Shown: positions 36,384 to 45,943, counted from the stretch's first letter. The stretch: DNA of 64,000 nucleotides from Flavobacteriales bacterium UBA1993 (GCA_002336485.1 DDCZ01000078.1:1-64000), one strand, 5' to 3'. The notes: a model not told the origin generated them from the sequence alone. Translations and numbers: made by a program.

Positions 36384-37408
36384 TACAATCTATTACAAGG
36401 TATTGCTCGTTTGCCCAGGACGCTGCTAAACCCTGTATATATTAAAGCAACTTCAACCGCTCCAGAATAGGAGTTTGCCAAGCGAAGTTGACTCACCGTT
36501 ACGTCATAACTAATAGCCGCTCGAAGGCGATTAAATTGAAGCCCACCGGTAAATATGAAAGCATCCCAATTTCGAATAAGTGAGTTTCTAAGGGAGATTC
36601 CTGCGAAGGCATATTGGGCCTTCAAAAAGTTACTCGACAACCGGTAATTGGCGTATGATCCAATAACAAAGTCAATGCTTTTGTTTTGCCACATATAAAG
36701 AAACTGTGGGTCAAGCGTCCATTGCTTATTAATCTTAATAAGGGAGCGTATGAATATGGCTTTTCTGATTTTTAGCTTGTTCTCCTCATAGAAGAAGGAC
36801 TCGTTGGGTCTATTGATATGAAACAAAGACAACGTTGCCTCTGGTTTTAGTTTCCAGATTTTAGTGCGATATGAGGCACCGATGTTGAAATCTGGGTAGT
36901 AGATGATTCTTCGGTAAAGCTGTTCTCCTGTCGGAAGGTTTGAATTGAACCGTCCCGTTTGCTGATCCCATTGGTCGGGTAGGGAATAGCCTCCGCTATT
37001 CAATCGTTTTTGCACCACTCCGCCTTGTACACCGATTCGGAATGTGTTGTGTCCAACTGTTTGATGATAGGCAGCCGCCAATAAAAACTTTTGGTGAACA
37101 AGCAAATAATCGCCTCCTTCATCATATACGTACTGGCCTCCGAAACTAAATTTCTGGTTGTTGAAGTAGATCTGTCGGTCAAACGCAACCGCAGCCGTTG
37201 TGATCGGCCTGCCAATTTTCGCCCATTGATTTCTGTAATTGTTAATTACCCGCCAGTCTCCAAAGTAGTTACCAGTCTCTGTCGGACTTAATAAAACAGC
37301 GGCATGCTGAAACTGGCTAAAATGCAAATCTTGCGCATAACCAATTGACGTTAGGGCAGATAGCCCTAAAACCAAACATAAAACCTTATAATACGTCTTA
37401 ATGTACAC
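36383..37408 (-). CDS. PorP/SprF family type IX secretion membrane protein
   Basis: A 341-residue outer-membrane barrel with signal peptide ending YAQDLHFSQF, the family hallmark opening. NNYRNQWAKIG and LNLG-like strands (FNIGASYRTKIW, FLYMWQNKSIDFVIGSYANYRL) are typical of PorP/SprF. In Flavobacterium SprF is needed to export the adhesin SprB through T9SS. Here the gene is 43 bases from, and divergent to, a large PKD protein with a type B sorting signal, its likely client. The start is GTG 37408. Confidence 0.92.
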   Translation of the reverse strand: MYIKTYYKVLCLVLGLSALTSIGYAQDLHFSQFQHAAVLLSPTETGNYFGDWRVINNYRNQWAKIGRPITTAAVAFDRQIYFNNQKFSFGGQYVYDEGGDYLLVHQKFLLAAAYHQTVGHNTFRIGVQGGVVQKRLNSGGYSLPDQWDQQTGRFNSNLPTGEQLYRRIIYYPDFNIGASYRTKIWKLKPEATLSLFHINRPNESFFYEENKLKIRKAIFIRSLIKINKQWTLDPQFLYMWQNKSIDFVIGSYANYRLSSNFLKAQYAFAGISLRNSLIRNWDAFIFTGGLQFNRLRAAISYDVTVSQLRLANSYSGAVEVALIYTGFSSVLGKRAIPCNRL

Positions 37409-37411
37409 GTG

Positions 37412-37441
37412 TTGGATTGCCGATGGATTAAAGTAATTTAG
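37412..37441 (+). promoter_or_regulatory. Candidate promoter of the PKD adhesin gene
   Basis: TTG at 37412, 19 bases, then TAATTTAG at 37434-37441. This fits the Bacteroidota pattern TTG-N19-TAnnTTTG with one mismatch in the -7 element. It lies in the 43-base gap shared with the divergent PorP/SprF gene. Confidence 0.4.
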
Positions 37442-37451
37442 CGCCTAATAT

Positions 37452-40400
37452 ATGTCTTTCAGAAGACGAATGATCAGACTACTAATCATATTATGCATAA
37501 CGATTTTTTCAGGCCAAGCGTTTGGACAAATCACAGCTGCGTTCTCAACAAATAATACATCAGGTTGTGCTCCGCTTGTTAACCAATTTACGAATCAAAG
37601 CACAGCGACCAGCGGAATTACCTTGGCCTATTCCTGGGACGATGGAACAAACTCATCCACGTTGCAGAATCCAACCTTTGTGTATGCTACGCCTGGAACA
37701 TATGTCATAACCTTAACGGCCTACGATCAGAATAACTCATCCGTGTTTGACACTGAGACATTGAGCATAACAGTATACAACAAACCAAGTGTCAGTTTTA
37801 CAAAAACTCCAACGTCGGGTTGTGCACCTCTAGAGGTTCAATTTAATTCGAATGCCTCGAGCGCCGGATCGGGTACCATAACAAGTCGGTTCTGGGATTT
37901 TGGAGACGGATACACAGGATCAAGCACAAACCCATCGCATACCTACACATCTGGAGGTAACTTTACGCCTTCATTAAAAATCACAAACTCGTTTGGGTGT
38001 CACAAAACAGTGAGTGCCTCCACGAGCGTGGTGGTTTCTTCAGGTCCAAACGCCGCGTTTAGTTCATCAAATAGTCAGGCCTGCGCACCTCCCTTAACAG
38101 TCAATTTTAGTTCTACTACGTCAGGAGGCAATACTCCATATTCTTATCAATGGGACCTGGATGTGTCTACATCTACCAATCAAAACCCATCGGCTACATA
38201 CGTAGCGGCTGGATTTTATGATATTCGATTAATTGTAACGGACAATGCAGGATGTAAAGATACAGCGACCTCCGATGACTATGTGATTATTACCGCTGTA
38301 GATGCGGACTTTGATGTGGAGTCGCCAGCCTGCAAGGGAGAGCCAATTTCAATCGAAAATAACTCCGTTGGCGCAAGCACCTATACTTGGAGTTGGGGCG
38401 ACAACACTGCCGGAAGTGGCTCAGCGCCATCCAAAGCATATTCAGCTGGAGGAACATATACAATAACCTTGCTTGCTGTATCAGGAAACTGTTCAGATTC
38501 GTATACAGAAACTATTCAGATTCAAGAGATTACAACTAGTTTCACGACCTCGCCGACCTATCACTGTCAACAGCCTTTCATAACGAACTACACCAACACG
38601 AGCACGGTTAACTTTGGTTCTATTGCGTCACATGAATGGCGTTGGGGTATTAATGACGACCCTATTCTATCTCAAATAGATACAAACGAAGTCGATTCGA
38701 TTATTCGTGACTATGATGATCTTGGATACTTTGATGACACTCTTATTGTGGTCTCAAATCTTGGATGCACCGCGCAATTGGTAAAACCCGACAACGTTTT
38801 CCTTGAAGTGATGACCGCCGCCTTTTCTACGGATTCACTTAGAGGTTGTGCCCCAATAACGGTTGATTTCATGGATGCGAGTACTCCAACAACATTGTAT
38901 CCAATCAATAGTTGGTCTTGGGATTTTGGAAACGGGGCGACATCCAATGTGCAGAACCCACAAAACATTAGCTATGTGGACACGGGCTGCTATCAAATAA
39001 AATTGATCATTACAAATACATACGGGTGTATTGATTCACTCGTCACTCAGAACCCAGGAGAAGGGGTATGTTATGGATCGCACCCAACCGCAGAAGCTAT
39101 ATGGTATGAAGACTCCTTGTGTAGTAGCGATTCCATGTGGTTTTTTAATGTTTGGAATGATTCATTCGCGAATGAGTTTTACTGGAATTTTAGTGATGGA
39201 ACATGGGTGGAGGGAGATTCGGTGCATGTAACGTTTGTCGATACGGGATGGATAAACTTGGAGTATATCGTCGGTCATCACGGCTGTATGGATACGGTTT
39301 ACTATGACAGCGTCGCTTATGTTAAGGGGCCAATCGTTGAGTTCTTGGTAAACTTTGACTGTGATACCCCAATGACGAGATGGATTACCCCAATTTCTTT
39401 CGACGGTGTAGAACGGTTTTACTGGGATTTCGGGGATAACTCACCCATTGATTCGGTAAATCAAAGTCCTATTCATACGTACGCGCAATCAGGGACATAC
39501 AACATCACATTGACTGCATTTAATGATACTTATGGCTGTGAAGATGAGTACATAGTTACCGTTGCCGTTCGAAACCTTGTAACTGATTTCGAGATTGGCA
39601 ATTTTGGCGCTAACATCGTCGATTCGGTGGCTTGCCTGCCTGCATCGTTTTCTTTTGATGCGGGTATTTCCGTAGATGAAAGCAGTCAATATCAGTGGTT
39701 TATTAATAATGACACCATCGAAGAAACAGTTCCGAATACCTCTTACTATTTCACAGAATCAGGTCATTATGAAATCCGCTTGGTGTTGCATGATGCAAAC
39801 GGATGTATCGAGGAGAAGGTGAGGAATGTCTTTGTATCCGATCCAACGCCGAATTTCACCTATAGTTATACCGGAGGCTGCGATCCTGTCAGTATTCAAT
39901 TCAATGATAACTCATCTTCCGATACGAACATAAGCCAGTGGACATGGGCTTATGGCGATGGAACGTTTGATACCAATAATTTAAACCCAATCCATGAATT
40001 TGCGACAGCAGGAGGGAAACCCGTGACATTGTCCATTGTCGACTCAATTGGTTGTACAGCATCGCGCACTAAGATTATTCTCATCAAGTTTCCATACGTT
40101 GACTTCGAGTTGGATTCCATTGCCTGCGAACTTTCGACTGTTTCAGTTTTCAATCAAAGTGTGGGCGATAGCCTAACATACTTTTGGAACTTCGGTAACA
40201 ACGTCACAAATACCGTAAAAGACCCTCCAGGAGTAATCTATACGGCGCCAGGTGAGTATCAGGTTTACCTAGCCATCGAAGATGATCTTGGTTGTAAGGA
40301 TACTGTGTATAAAGATGTTTCTGTAAAGGAAAAACCAAAAGCCAACTTCACGGCCGACACAACATTTGCCCCTTGTTTACCCTTGCTAGTGACCCTACAG

Positions 40401-41846
40401 GACAGCTCTCAAGGAGATAGTATCGTTACCTGGCTTTGGGATTTTGGAGATGGATCAGGCTCTGTCCTGTTCGATTCACCAACTGCTCAACATGTTTATA
40501 ATTTGACTGGGGCATTCGACGTAACTCTTACTGTGACCACAAAATATGGTTGTACATCTACCCGGAAAAAATCAGGATTTATTGAAGTTGATGGACCATA
40601 CGCCATATTTGGGGTTGCTCCAGATTCAGCTTGTATAGGAACGCCAGTGAAATTCTTTGTCGAGCAGAAGCTTAAGCTAGGTAAGTATTTATGGGCATTT
40701 GGCGACGGATACGTTACTACGGTTTCTGGCAATGTTGACACGATAACCCACGAATATGAACGGGTTGGACATTGGACACCGGCGGTCGTTTATTACGATG
40801 ACCTTGAACTCTGCAGCGTAACACAGCTTGATAGCGTTTATATCCATGAGGTACAATCAGATTTTTCCTTTACGCCTGACTCCGTAGGGTGTGGCAGACT
40901 GAATGTGACTTTTCTGAATGAAGGATTGGGTGCCGACATCTTTCGATGGGATTTAGGACAGGGAGAAACTTCAGGAGCAAATAGCCCACGACAGTATTAT
41001 CCTTCTCCAGGGGAATATGAAGTAGAATTATATGTTGAAGATCTTGAGTTTGGCTGCAAAGACTCGATTACGAAGCTGTTTGTTGTGCACCCAGTTCCTG
41101 ACGTAGAAGCCGGCGACGATAGTCTAATATGCTTCGGAGATTCACTGACAATTTTTGGAGAATCATCCATTGATTCATTGGATTGGTATTGGAAGCCAGC
41201 GCGGTTTGTAGAGGATGACTCGAGTTGGATCACAAAGGCATTTCCAGATACAACTAGATATATGAAGATTCATGCTATTGATACCAATGGATGCATTGGT
41301 GTGGATAGTGTTTTAGTGACGGTGCAAGACACCCCGCGGGTTGATATTTTTGATGATACGGTGGTGGTGATCGGTGATGTTTTGGTTCTAGACCCAAGGA
41401 CAAACGATAACATAACCTACGAATGGCTTCCTCCAAATGTGCTGTCCTGCAATGATTGTCCATACCCAACGTATCGGGCTATGTCTGATCAGGATGTAAT
41501 TCTTATTGCACGCGACATCTATGGATGCTTTGAGAAGGAGTTTACGTTTAGGATTCGAGTGGAAGAGAAATACTCACTTGATGTACCCGATGCTTTTTCA
41601 CCCAATGGGGACGGCGTGAACGATGTCATTTATGCACGTGGCTGGGGTGTGAAGGAACTGCTAGAATTCACCATTTATAATCGATGGGGGCAAGAGGTGT
41701 TCTCAACCAACTCATTGCACGAAGGTTGGGATGGGAACTACAGAGGAAAGGCACAAGGGATGGACACCTACGCTTACATTGTGAAAGTAGAACGCTTCAG
41801 CGGCGACGAAAGCACAATAGAAGGATTTATTGAATTAATTAGATAA
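37452..41846 (+). CDS. Large PKD-repeat surface protein with T9SS type B sorting domain
   Basis: A 1464-residue secreted adhesin-like protein. After a signal peptide (about 1-27) come some 13-14 consecutive PKD-type domains, recognisable by WDFGDG-like motifs (FWDFGDGYTG, WDFGNGATS, WDFGDGSGS, WAYGDGT) and a following YTVTL-like strand. Most units begin with a Cys (GCAPL type) and end with another (GCKDT type), suggesting one disulfide each. The C-terminus (VPDAFSPNGDGVND, IYNRWGQEVF, GWDGNYRGKAQGMDTYAYIV) is the gliding-motility type B sorting domain. It is probably exported by T9SS with the help of the divergent PorP/SprF protein. A terminator follows. Confidence 0.95.
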   Translation: MSFRRRMIRLLIILCITIFSGQAFGQITAAFSTNNTSGCAPLVNQFTNQSTATSGITLAYSWDDGTNSSTLQNPTFVYATPGTYVITLTAYDQNNSSVFDTETLSITVYNKPSVSFTKTPTSGCAPLEVQFNSNASSAGSGTITSRFWDFGDGYTGSSTNPSHTYTSGGNFTPSLKITNSFGCHKTVSASTSVVVSSGPNAAFSSSNSQACAPPLTVNFSSTTSGGNTPYSYQWDLDVSTSTNQNPSATYVAAGFYDIRLIVTDNAGCKDTATSDDYVIITAVDADFDVESPACKGEPISIENNSVGASTYTWSWGDNTAGSGSAPSKAYSAGGTYTITLLAVSGNCSDSYTETIQIQEITTSFTTSPTYHCQQPFITNYTNTSTVNFGSIASHEWRWGINDDPILSQIDTNEVDSIIRDYDDLGYFDDTLIVVSNLGCTAQLVKPDNVFLEVMTAAFSTDSLRGCAPITVDFMDASTPTTLYPINSWSWDFGNGATSNVQNPQNISYVDTGCYQIKLIITNTYGCIDSLVTQNPGEGVCYGSHPTAEAIWYEDSLCSSDSMWFFNVWNDSFANEFYWNFSDGTWVEGDSVHVTFVDTGWINLEYIVGHHGCMDTVYYDSVAYVKGPIVEFLVNFDCDTPMTRWITPISFDGVERFYWDFGDNSPIDSVNQSPIHTYAQSGTYNITLTAFNDTYGCEDEYIVTVAVRNLVTDFEIGNFGANIVDSVACLPASFSFDAGISVDESSQYQWFINNDTIEETVPNTSYYFTESGHYEIRLVLHDANGCIEEKVRNVFVSDPTPNFTYSYTGGCDPVSIQFNDNSSSDTNISQWTWAYGDGTFDTNNLNPIHEFATAGGKPVTLSIVDSIGCTASRTKIILIKFPYVDFELDSIACELSTVSVFNQSVGDSLTYFWNFGNNVTNTVKDPPGVIYTAPGEYQVYLAIEDDLGCKDTVYKDVSVKEKPKANFTADTTFAPCLPLLVTLQDSSQGDSIVTWLWDFGDGSGSVLFDSPTAQHVYNLTGAFDVTLTVTTKYGCTSTRKKSGFIEVDGPYAIFGVAPDSACIGTPVKFFVEQKLKLGKYLWAFGDGYVTTVSGNVDTITHEYERVGHWTPAVVYYDDLELCSVTQLDSVYIHEVQSDFSFTPDSVGCGRLNVTFLNEGLGADIFRWDLGQGETSGANSPRQYYPSPGEYEVELYVEDLEFGCKDSITKLFVVHPVPDVEAGDDSLICFGDSLTIFGESSIDSLDWYWKPARFVEDDSSWITKAFPDTTRYMKIHAIDTNGCIGVDSVLVTVQDTPRVDIFDDTVVVIGDVLVLDPRTNDNITYEWLPPNVLSCNDCPYPTYRAMSDQDVILIARDIYGCFEKEFTFRIRVEEKYSLDVPDAFSPNGDGVNDVIYARGWGVKELLEFTIYNRWGQEVFSTNSLHEGWDGNYRGKAQGMDTYAYIVKVERFSGDESTIEGFIELIR

Positions 41847-41916
41847 ACAGCCAACCCAATTAAATAGCAATGCGTCTATTAATCGGTTATGAACCAATTA
41901 GGGTAGGTTTAGTAAT

Positions 41917-41947
41917 AAAAAACCCCGCTTTTAGCGGGGTTTTTTTA
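41917..41947 (+). terminator. Rho-independent terminator of the PKD adhesin gene
   Basis: AAAAACCCCGC pairs with GCGGGGTTTTT around a short TTTTA loop and runs into T residues, 70 bases after the stop codon. Confidence 0.9.
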
Positions 41948-41994
41948 TGTCCAAAATTTTGAGATTCATCCAAAAATTATTGGACATAAAAAAA
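41940..41994. repeat. Perfect 15-base inverted repeat
   Basis: TTTTTTTATGTCCAA at 41940-41954 is the exact reverse complement of TTGGACATAAAAAAA at 41980-41994, with a 25-base AT-rich spacer. It starts in the T tail of the preceding terminator and ends in the A/T tail of the tRNA-Lys terminator, so it may serve as a second barrier between the converging transcripts. Confidence 0.8.
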
Positions 41995-42015
41995 GCTCCA
42001 ACAAGTGAAGCTTTA
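41990..42015 (-). terminator. Probable terminator of the tRNA-Lys gene
   Basis: On the minus strand AAAGCTTC pairs with GGAGCTTT (one wobble) around a 7-base loop, followed by a run of T. It begins just after the tRNA 3' end. Confidence 0.6.
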
Positions 42016-42016
42016 G

Positions 42017-42089
42017 TGACCCGACAGGGGCTCGAACCCTGGACCCATACATTAAAAGTGTATTGCTCTACCAACTGAGCTATCGAGTC
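42017..42089 (-). tRNA. tRNA-Lys (anticodon TTT)
   Basis: The reverse strand folds into a full cloverleaf of 73 bases. The acceptor GACTCGA pairs with TCGGGTC (one G-T), the D arm is GCTCAGTTGGTAGAGC, and the anticodon loop CTTTTAA has TTT at 42054-42056. The T arm is CAGGGTTCGAGCCCCTG, and the discriminator base is A. CCA is not encoded. Confidence 0.97.
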
Positions 42090-42169
42090 ATTTCCCGTTT
42101 TGAGGGGTGCAAATATAAATTCCTTTTCAGCTTAATCAAACTATTGATAAAATTCTCCGAACTTTCTCC

Positions 42170-43633
42170 TTATCGCGGGTTATTCCAATAGTCCAAAGCC
42201 CTGCTCCCGTGCGAGTATGGGTCGCCTTCACTGCCCACAACTTCTGATGATCTTTCTTGGCTTGATTGGCTCCCACCCATGGTTTCTCTTACAAGTCGAG
42301 TGTACCAAAGCTGGTCATATGGCTCACCAAGCACGTTAGAGTGCGCCAATATGTATTCGCTTGTTCTTTTTGTGTCAAGAAAGAAAAACTTTGCATTTGA
42401 CTTTTCCGGAATTCGATAATAATGCCATATCTCGTATGGATAAGACCGTGACTCACTTCGAACGATGGACATTGAGTTGGGCTTGCCAAATTTCAAATAG
42501 ATTCTTCCTCGATCAGATCCACAACCGTGCTGGGTGTTGTTTCCGTATTGACCTTCTACGTATGCGATGTCTTCATAATAGGTGCGCCATGCCGACTCAG
42601 GGTCAATGGCGTTGCGGTCTTGCCAAAAGGCATAAAAGAATCGCTGCAATTCGGCGTATTCTGCTTTGCGGTAGTTACTTGATATGTAATTGACTTCGGC
42701 GTCGGTTCCCTTATAGATGAGACAATTGCACATCAACCTCAATGAATCTTCTGGGATCTGCCCAACAAATGTTTCCGAAGGATCTAGACGTAGGCTCAAA
42801 TTTTCCTCTGATTGACTGAATCGTTTAAAGGGCAACGAGCGCGTCGAAAGCACTTCGTTGTTTCTATCAACGGCCTTAAGAACGAGCACATATGACCCAG
42901 TTTGCAAATCTTTTATGTTGATCCTCTGAAGAATCGGATGCACGGACGCCGCTTTCTTTCTCTGAATAGAACGAAACTGTCCAACTACCTCGTCTGTATT
43001 TGGATTGACGATCTCGATTGTCACCAAAAATGGGGTGTCGGTTCCGAGCTTCGCATTCGCATTGTACAGTTCAGTGTAGAATTGAATCTCAGTTAAATCA
43101 TTGGCATAAAACGGAGTAATCTTCGGATAAAGATTTTGTCCAGCGCGCTCAAACACACTTCCATCTATCGCTGGTGCTGTTGACCCTACCAACAAGATGT
43201 CACTGAATGCAATAGCTTTAGGGTCTAACTTAATGCTGACACTTTGTATGCTGGTGACTGAATCGGTTGGGTTGTTAATGTCTTTCAGCAAAATCTTCAG
43301 TTCATAGTTTCCTGGAGCCAATGCAAACCGTTGCTGGTCAATGAAATCATTAATCGAATTGACAGGATCTGCGGTCTTTTGACTCTTAATGATCGTTTTG
43401 CTGAAGTCCCTGATTTCTTCCTTGCTGATAAACATCAATGTTACCTCAACTTGTGCTTGAAACAAAGAGTCTTGATCTGGGCTATATGTTAGATCAGCTC
43501 CATTGAACATTAAATAGGTCTCTACGTACGTGTTTTTCTCTGGAGTTATGAAGACGCCATAATGAAATGTAACGCTCATAGAAAAGAGCTGTGTGCCAGA
43601 GGAGATTAATAATAGAGTGAGTAGTCGACGCAT
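42170..43633 (-). CDS. GWxTD domain-containing protein
   Basis: A 487-residue exported protein with a signal peptide (about 1-18). Beta-sandwich segments fill the first 300 residues. The C-terminal GWxTD domain is recognised by LQRFFYAFWQDRN, GRIYLKFGKPNSM, YPYEIWHYY and the closing DYWNNPR. The naming motif itself is degenerate: GWxTD reads GCGSD, followed by the conserved RGRIY. The family is common in Bacteroidota and of unknown function. It stands alone between tRNA-Lys and the SLC13 permease. Confidence 0.87.
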   Translation of the reverse strand: MRRLLTLLLISSGTQLFSMSVTFHYGVFITPEKNTYVETYLMFNGADLTYSPDQDSLFQAQVEVTLMFISKEEIRDFSKTIIKSQKTADPVNSINDFIDQQRFALAPGNYELKILLKDINNPTDSVTSIQSVSIKLDPKAIAFSDILLVGSTAPAIDGSVFERAGQNLYPKITPFYANDLTEIQFYTELYNANAKLGTDTPFLVTIEIVNPNTDEVVGQFRSIQRKKAASVHPILQRINIKDLQTGSYVLVLKAVDRNNEVLSTRSLPFKRFSQSEENLSLRLDPSETFVGQIPEDSLRLMCNCLIYKGTDAEVNYISSNYRKAEYAELQRFFYAFWQDRNAIDPESAWRTYYEDIAYVEGQYGNNTQHGCGSDRGRIYLKFGKPNSMSIVRSESRSYPYEIWHYYRIPEKSNAKFFFLDTKRTSEYILAHSNVLGEPYDQLWYTRLVRETMGGSQSSQERSSEVVGSEGDPYSHGSRALDYWNNPR

Positions 43634-43699
43634 TATGCCTTGAAGTTATTGATTCGAGCTTTCGGAGATTACACTAATTAGAATACGCAGCGATTGAGG

Positions 43700-45487
43700 T
43701 TAAAACGGAAACAATATTGGAATTAGTAACGTGCTTAATATCCAAAAGATCAGGTTTAACCAGACTCCGACTTTGAAAAAATCACGAAATCGATAACCAC
43801 CAGCCGAATATATCATGGTGTTTGTCTGATAGCCTATGGGTGTCATGAAGCTTAAACTTGCAGCAAACATAGTAGCCACCAAGAATGGAGTTGGGCTTAC
43901 GTTGAGTTGAATCGCAATGGCAATGGCAATAGGCGCCACAAGTGCAGCGGTAGCGTTATTGCTCATGACTTCTGTTAATAGACTTGTCATGAGGTATATC
44001 CCAGACAGGATAACAATCGGGCCATAATCTTTGAAGCTTTCAGTAATAAACATGGCTAGGGAAGTGGCCAACCCAGAGTTATTCATGGCTACTCCTAGGC
44101 TTAACGCACCCGCCAGCAAGAAAACGATGGGCCATTGAATAGATCGATAGACCTCTTTCATGGTTAATGTTTTTGTTAGTACCAAGGCACAAACCCCGAG
44201 CAGCGTACTCACAACAATGGGAAGTAATCCAAGGCTTGCCGTGGTAATCACCGCCACCACAATAGCTGCAACCAGCCAAAACTGCTTCGCATTGAAACTT
44301 TGGATGCCTTCCTGACTTAATACAATAAACGGGGCATTCTGATCCTTGTTTGGCCCGCGCCATTGGTCAAGGTAATGTGTCTTCATTTCAGCAAGTATCA
44401 CATCACCAGATTGCAGTCTTACCTCTTGAAGAGAATAGTGGAGCACATCTTCCCGCTGTCGAATGGCCAATGGCGCTGCCCTAAATCGGCGTCTAAAGTC
44501 AAATTCCCTCAGCGTTTTTCCTTCCAATTCAGAATTGGTTGGAATGACCAACTCAACAAAGGACGATTGATCGGAAGAACTTTCTGCCTCTTCATCGCCC
44601 TCAAATGTCATCATCTTAACCCCAAGCTGGTCTTTCATTGTCTTCAACTTGCTTAGGTTGCAGCTAATTTTTAGAATATCGCCAACCTTCATTCGGGTGT
44701 CTCCCTGTGGAAGGTTCATTCGCGTCGAATTCCTTCTAAGTTCTAGAATTTCCATTTCTAATTCCTTAACCAGTGCCGAAGAAAGTATTTGTTTATTGGC
44801 TAAATCAGAGCCGGGTAATATTTCGACCTCTGCGAGGTATTCAATAATGTTGTTTTCTAAATCACCGTTCATGTTTTCCTTTCTAGAAGGCAACAACCGC
44901 TGGCCAATGAAAATCATAAATATGGAACCAACAGCAACAAAAATGAGCCCCATTGGAGTAAAGTCAAACATTCCAAAAGGTTCGAGTCCGTTTTGAACTG
45001 CGATGCCGTTAACTAAGATGTTTGTCGAGGTGCCAATAAGGGTGCATGTACCACCGAAGATGGACGCATAGCTAATCGGGATCAATAGTTTTGATGCGGC
45101 TCGGCCAGAATTTTTCGCGATTTGAGTAGTTACTGGAATCATCACTGCCACTACAGGAGTATTGTTGATGAAAGCAGAAACGAAGCTTACAACTGCCATG
45201 AGCAGGATAACGCCTCGTTGGTAATGATTGCGAAAAGTTCGTGTTAGTAGGCCAGAGACGTATTGAAGTGAACCTGTTTTTAGAATGGCTCCAGACAAAA
45301 CAAACATGAATGCTACGGTGAGGGTTGCTGGATTGCTAAAGCCGGCAATACCTTCTTCGGGGCTTATCACGCCTGATAAAACGAGCGTACCCATAATGAG
45401 AAGTGCAATGAGGTCAATGCTCAACTTCTCGGTAGCAAATAGAATTACTGCCGAGATGATTACGATACCTGTAATGATTGCATCCAT
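43700..45487 (-). CDS. SLC13 family permease with two TrkA-C domains
   Basis: A 595-residue inner-membrane transporter of the divalent anion:Na+ symporter group. The first half has helices with SFVSAFINNTPVVAVMIP and FGGTCTLIGTSTNILVNG, the second half SLLTEVMSNNATAALVAPI and SFMTPIGYQTNTMIYSAGGY. These are the paired SNT-type substrate and Na+ sites. Between them lie two cytosolic TrkA-C/RCK-C domains (LRRNSTRMNLPQGDTRMKVGD; RRRFRAAPLAIRQ). The substrate could be sulfate, dicarboxylates or another anion. A sodium-driven carrier fits the Na+-NQR pump encoded nearby. Confidence 0.94.
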   Translation of the reverse strand: MDAIITGIVIISAVILFATEKLSIDLIALLIMGTLVLSGVISPEEGIAGFSNPATLTVAFMFVLSGAILKTGSLQYVSGLLTRTFRNHYQRGVILLMAVVSFVSAFINNTPVVAVMIPVTTQIAKNSGRAASKLLIPISYASIFGGTCTLIGTSTNILVNGIAVQNGLEPFGMFDFTPMGLIFVAVGSIFMIFIGQRLLPSRKENMNGDLENNIIEYLAEVEILPGSDLANKQILSSALVKELEMEILELRRNSTRMNLPQGDTRMKVGDILKISCNLSKLKTMKDQLGVKMMTFEGDEEAESSSDQSSFVELVIPTNSELEGKTLREFDFRRRFRAAPLAIRQREDVLHYSLQEVRLQSGDVILAEMKTHYLDQWRGPNKDQNAPFIVLSQEGIQSFNAKQFWLVAAIVVAVITTASLGLLPIVVSTLLGVCALVLTKTLTMKEVYRSIQWPIVFLLAGALSLGVAMNNSGLATSLAMFITESFKDYGPIVILSGIYLMTSLLTEVMSNNATAALVAPIAIAIAIQLNVSPTPFLVATMFAASLSFMTPIGYQTNTMIYSAGGYRFRDFFKVGVWLNLIFWILSTLLIPILFPF

Positions 45488-45571
45488 CAGGCCGCTAATG
45501 TACTAGACTTTGAGCCTCTTAAAGTTTCAAAATGTTGGTTGGGATAAATTCTGACAGATTATTTTTAGACC

Positions 45572-45943
45572 ATGAACACGCCCGATAGAAATTGTCTCGA
45601 ATGCGAAACTAAGTTGCTTGGAAGGTCCGATCAAAAATTTTGTTCCGATCAATGTCGAAACGCCTACAACAACAAGCAAAACAGCGATGCAAATAACCTT
45701 GTACGGAACGTAAACAACGCATTAAGAAGGAATCGGCGCATTTTGGATGGGCTGTGTAAAGGAGAAAAACAGAAGGTCAATCGAGAGAAATTGATCCAAA
45801 AGGGCTTTAGCTTTCAGTATTTCACGCATCAATACCAGACTAAAACGGGGACAGTATATTGTTTTTGCTACGAATTGGGATACTTGACCTTGAATGATGA
45901 AGAGGTGCTAATTGTGAGGAGAAATTCTGAAAATTCGATATGA
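45572..45943 (+). CDS. Small zinc-ribbon protein, conserved hypothetical
   Basis: A 123-residue soluble protein. The N-terminus carries a zinc-binding C-x2-C and C-x3-C pair (NCLECETKLL, KFCSDQCRNAY), resembling the treble-clef of YgiT/DUF2116-type proteins. A basic helical segment (RNVNNALRRNRRIL) and a C-terminal beta region with FCYELGYL follow. I know the type as a common Bacteroidota hypothetical protein, probably nucleic-acid related, but no function is established. It overlaps dgkA by four bases (ATGA) and so is co-translated with it. Confidence 0.85.
   Translation: MNTPDRNCLECETKLLGRSDQKFCSDQCRNAYNNKQNSDANNLVRNVNNALRRNRRILDGLCKGEKQKVNREKLIQKGFSFQYFTHQYQTKTGTVYCFCYELGYLTLNDEEVLIVRRNSENSI

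Noticed and set aside
37522..37710. A 62-codon plus-strand reading frame inside the start of the PKD adhesin
   Set aside because: It lies in another frame of a clear long gene, has no domain, and its sequence is what frame-shifted PKD repeats produce.
41940..41994. A CRISPR or tandem-repeat array near the inverted repeat
   Set aside because: Only one inverted pair is present; there are no regularly spaced direct repeats anywhere in the window.
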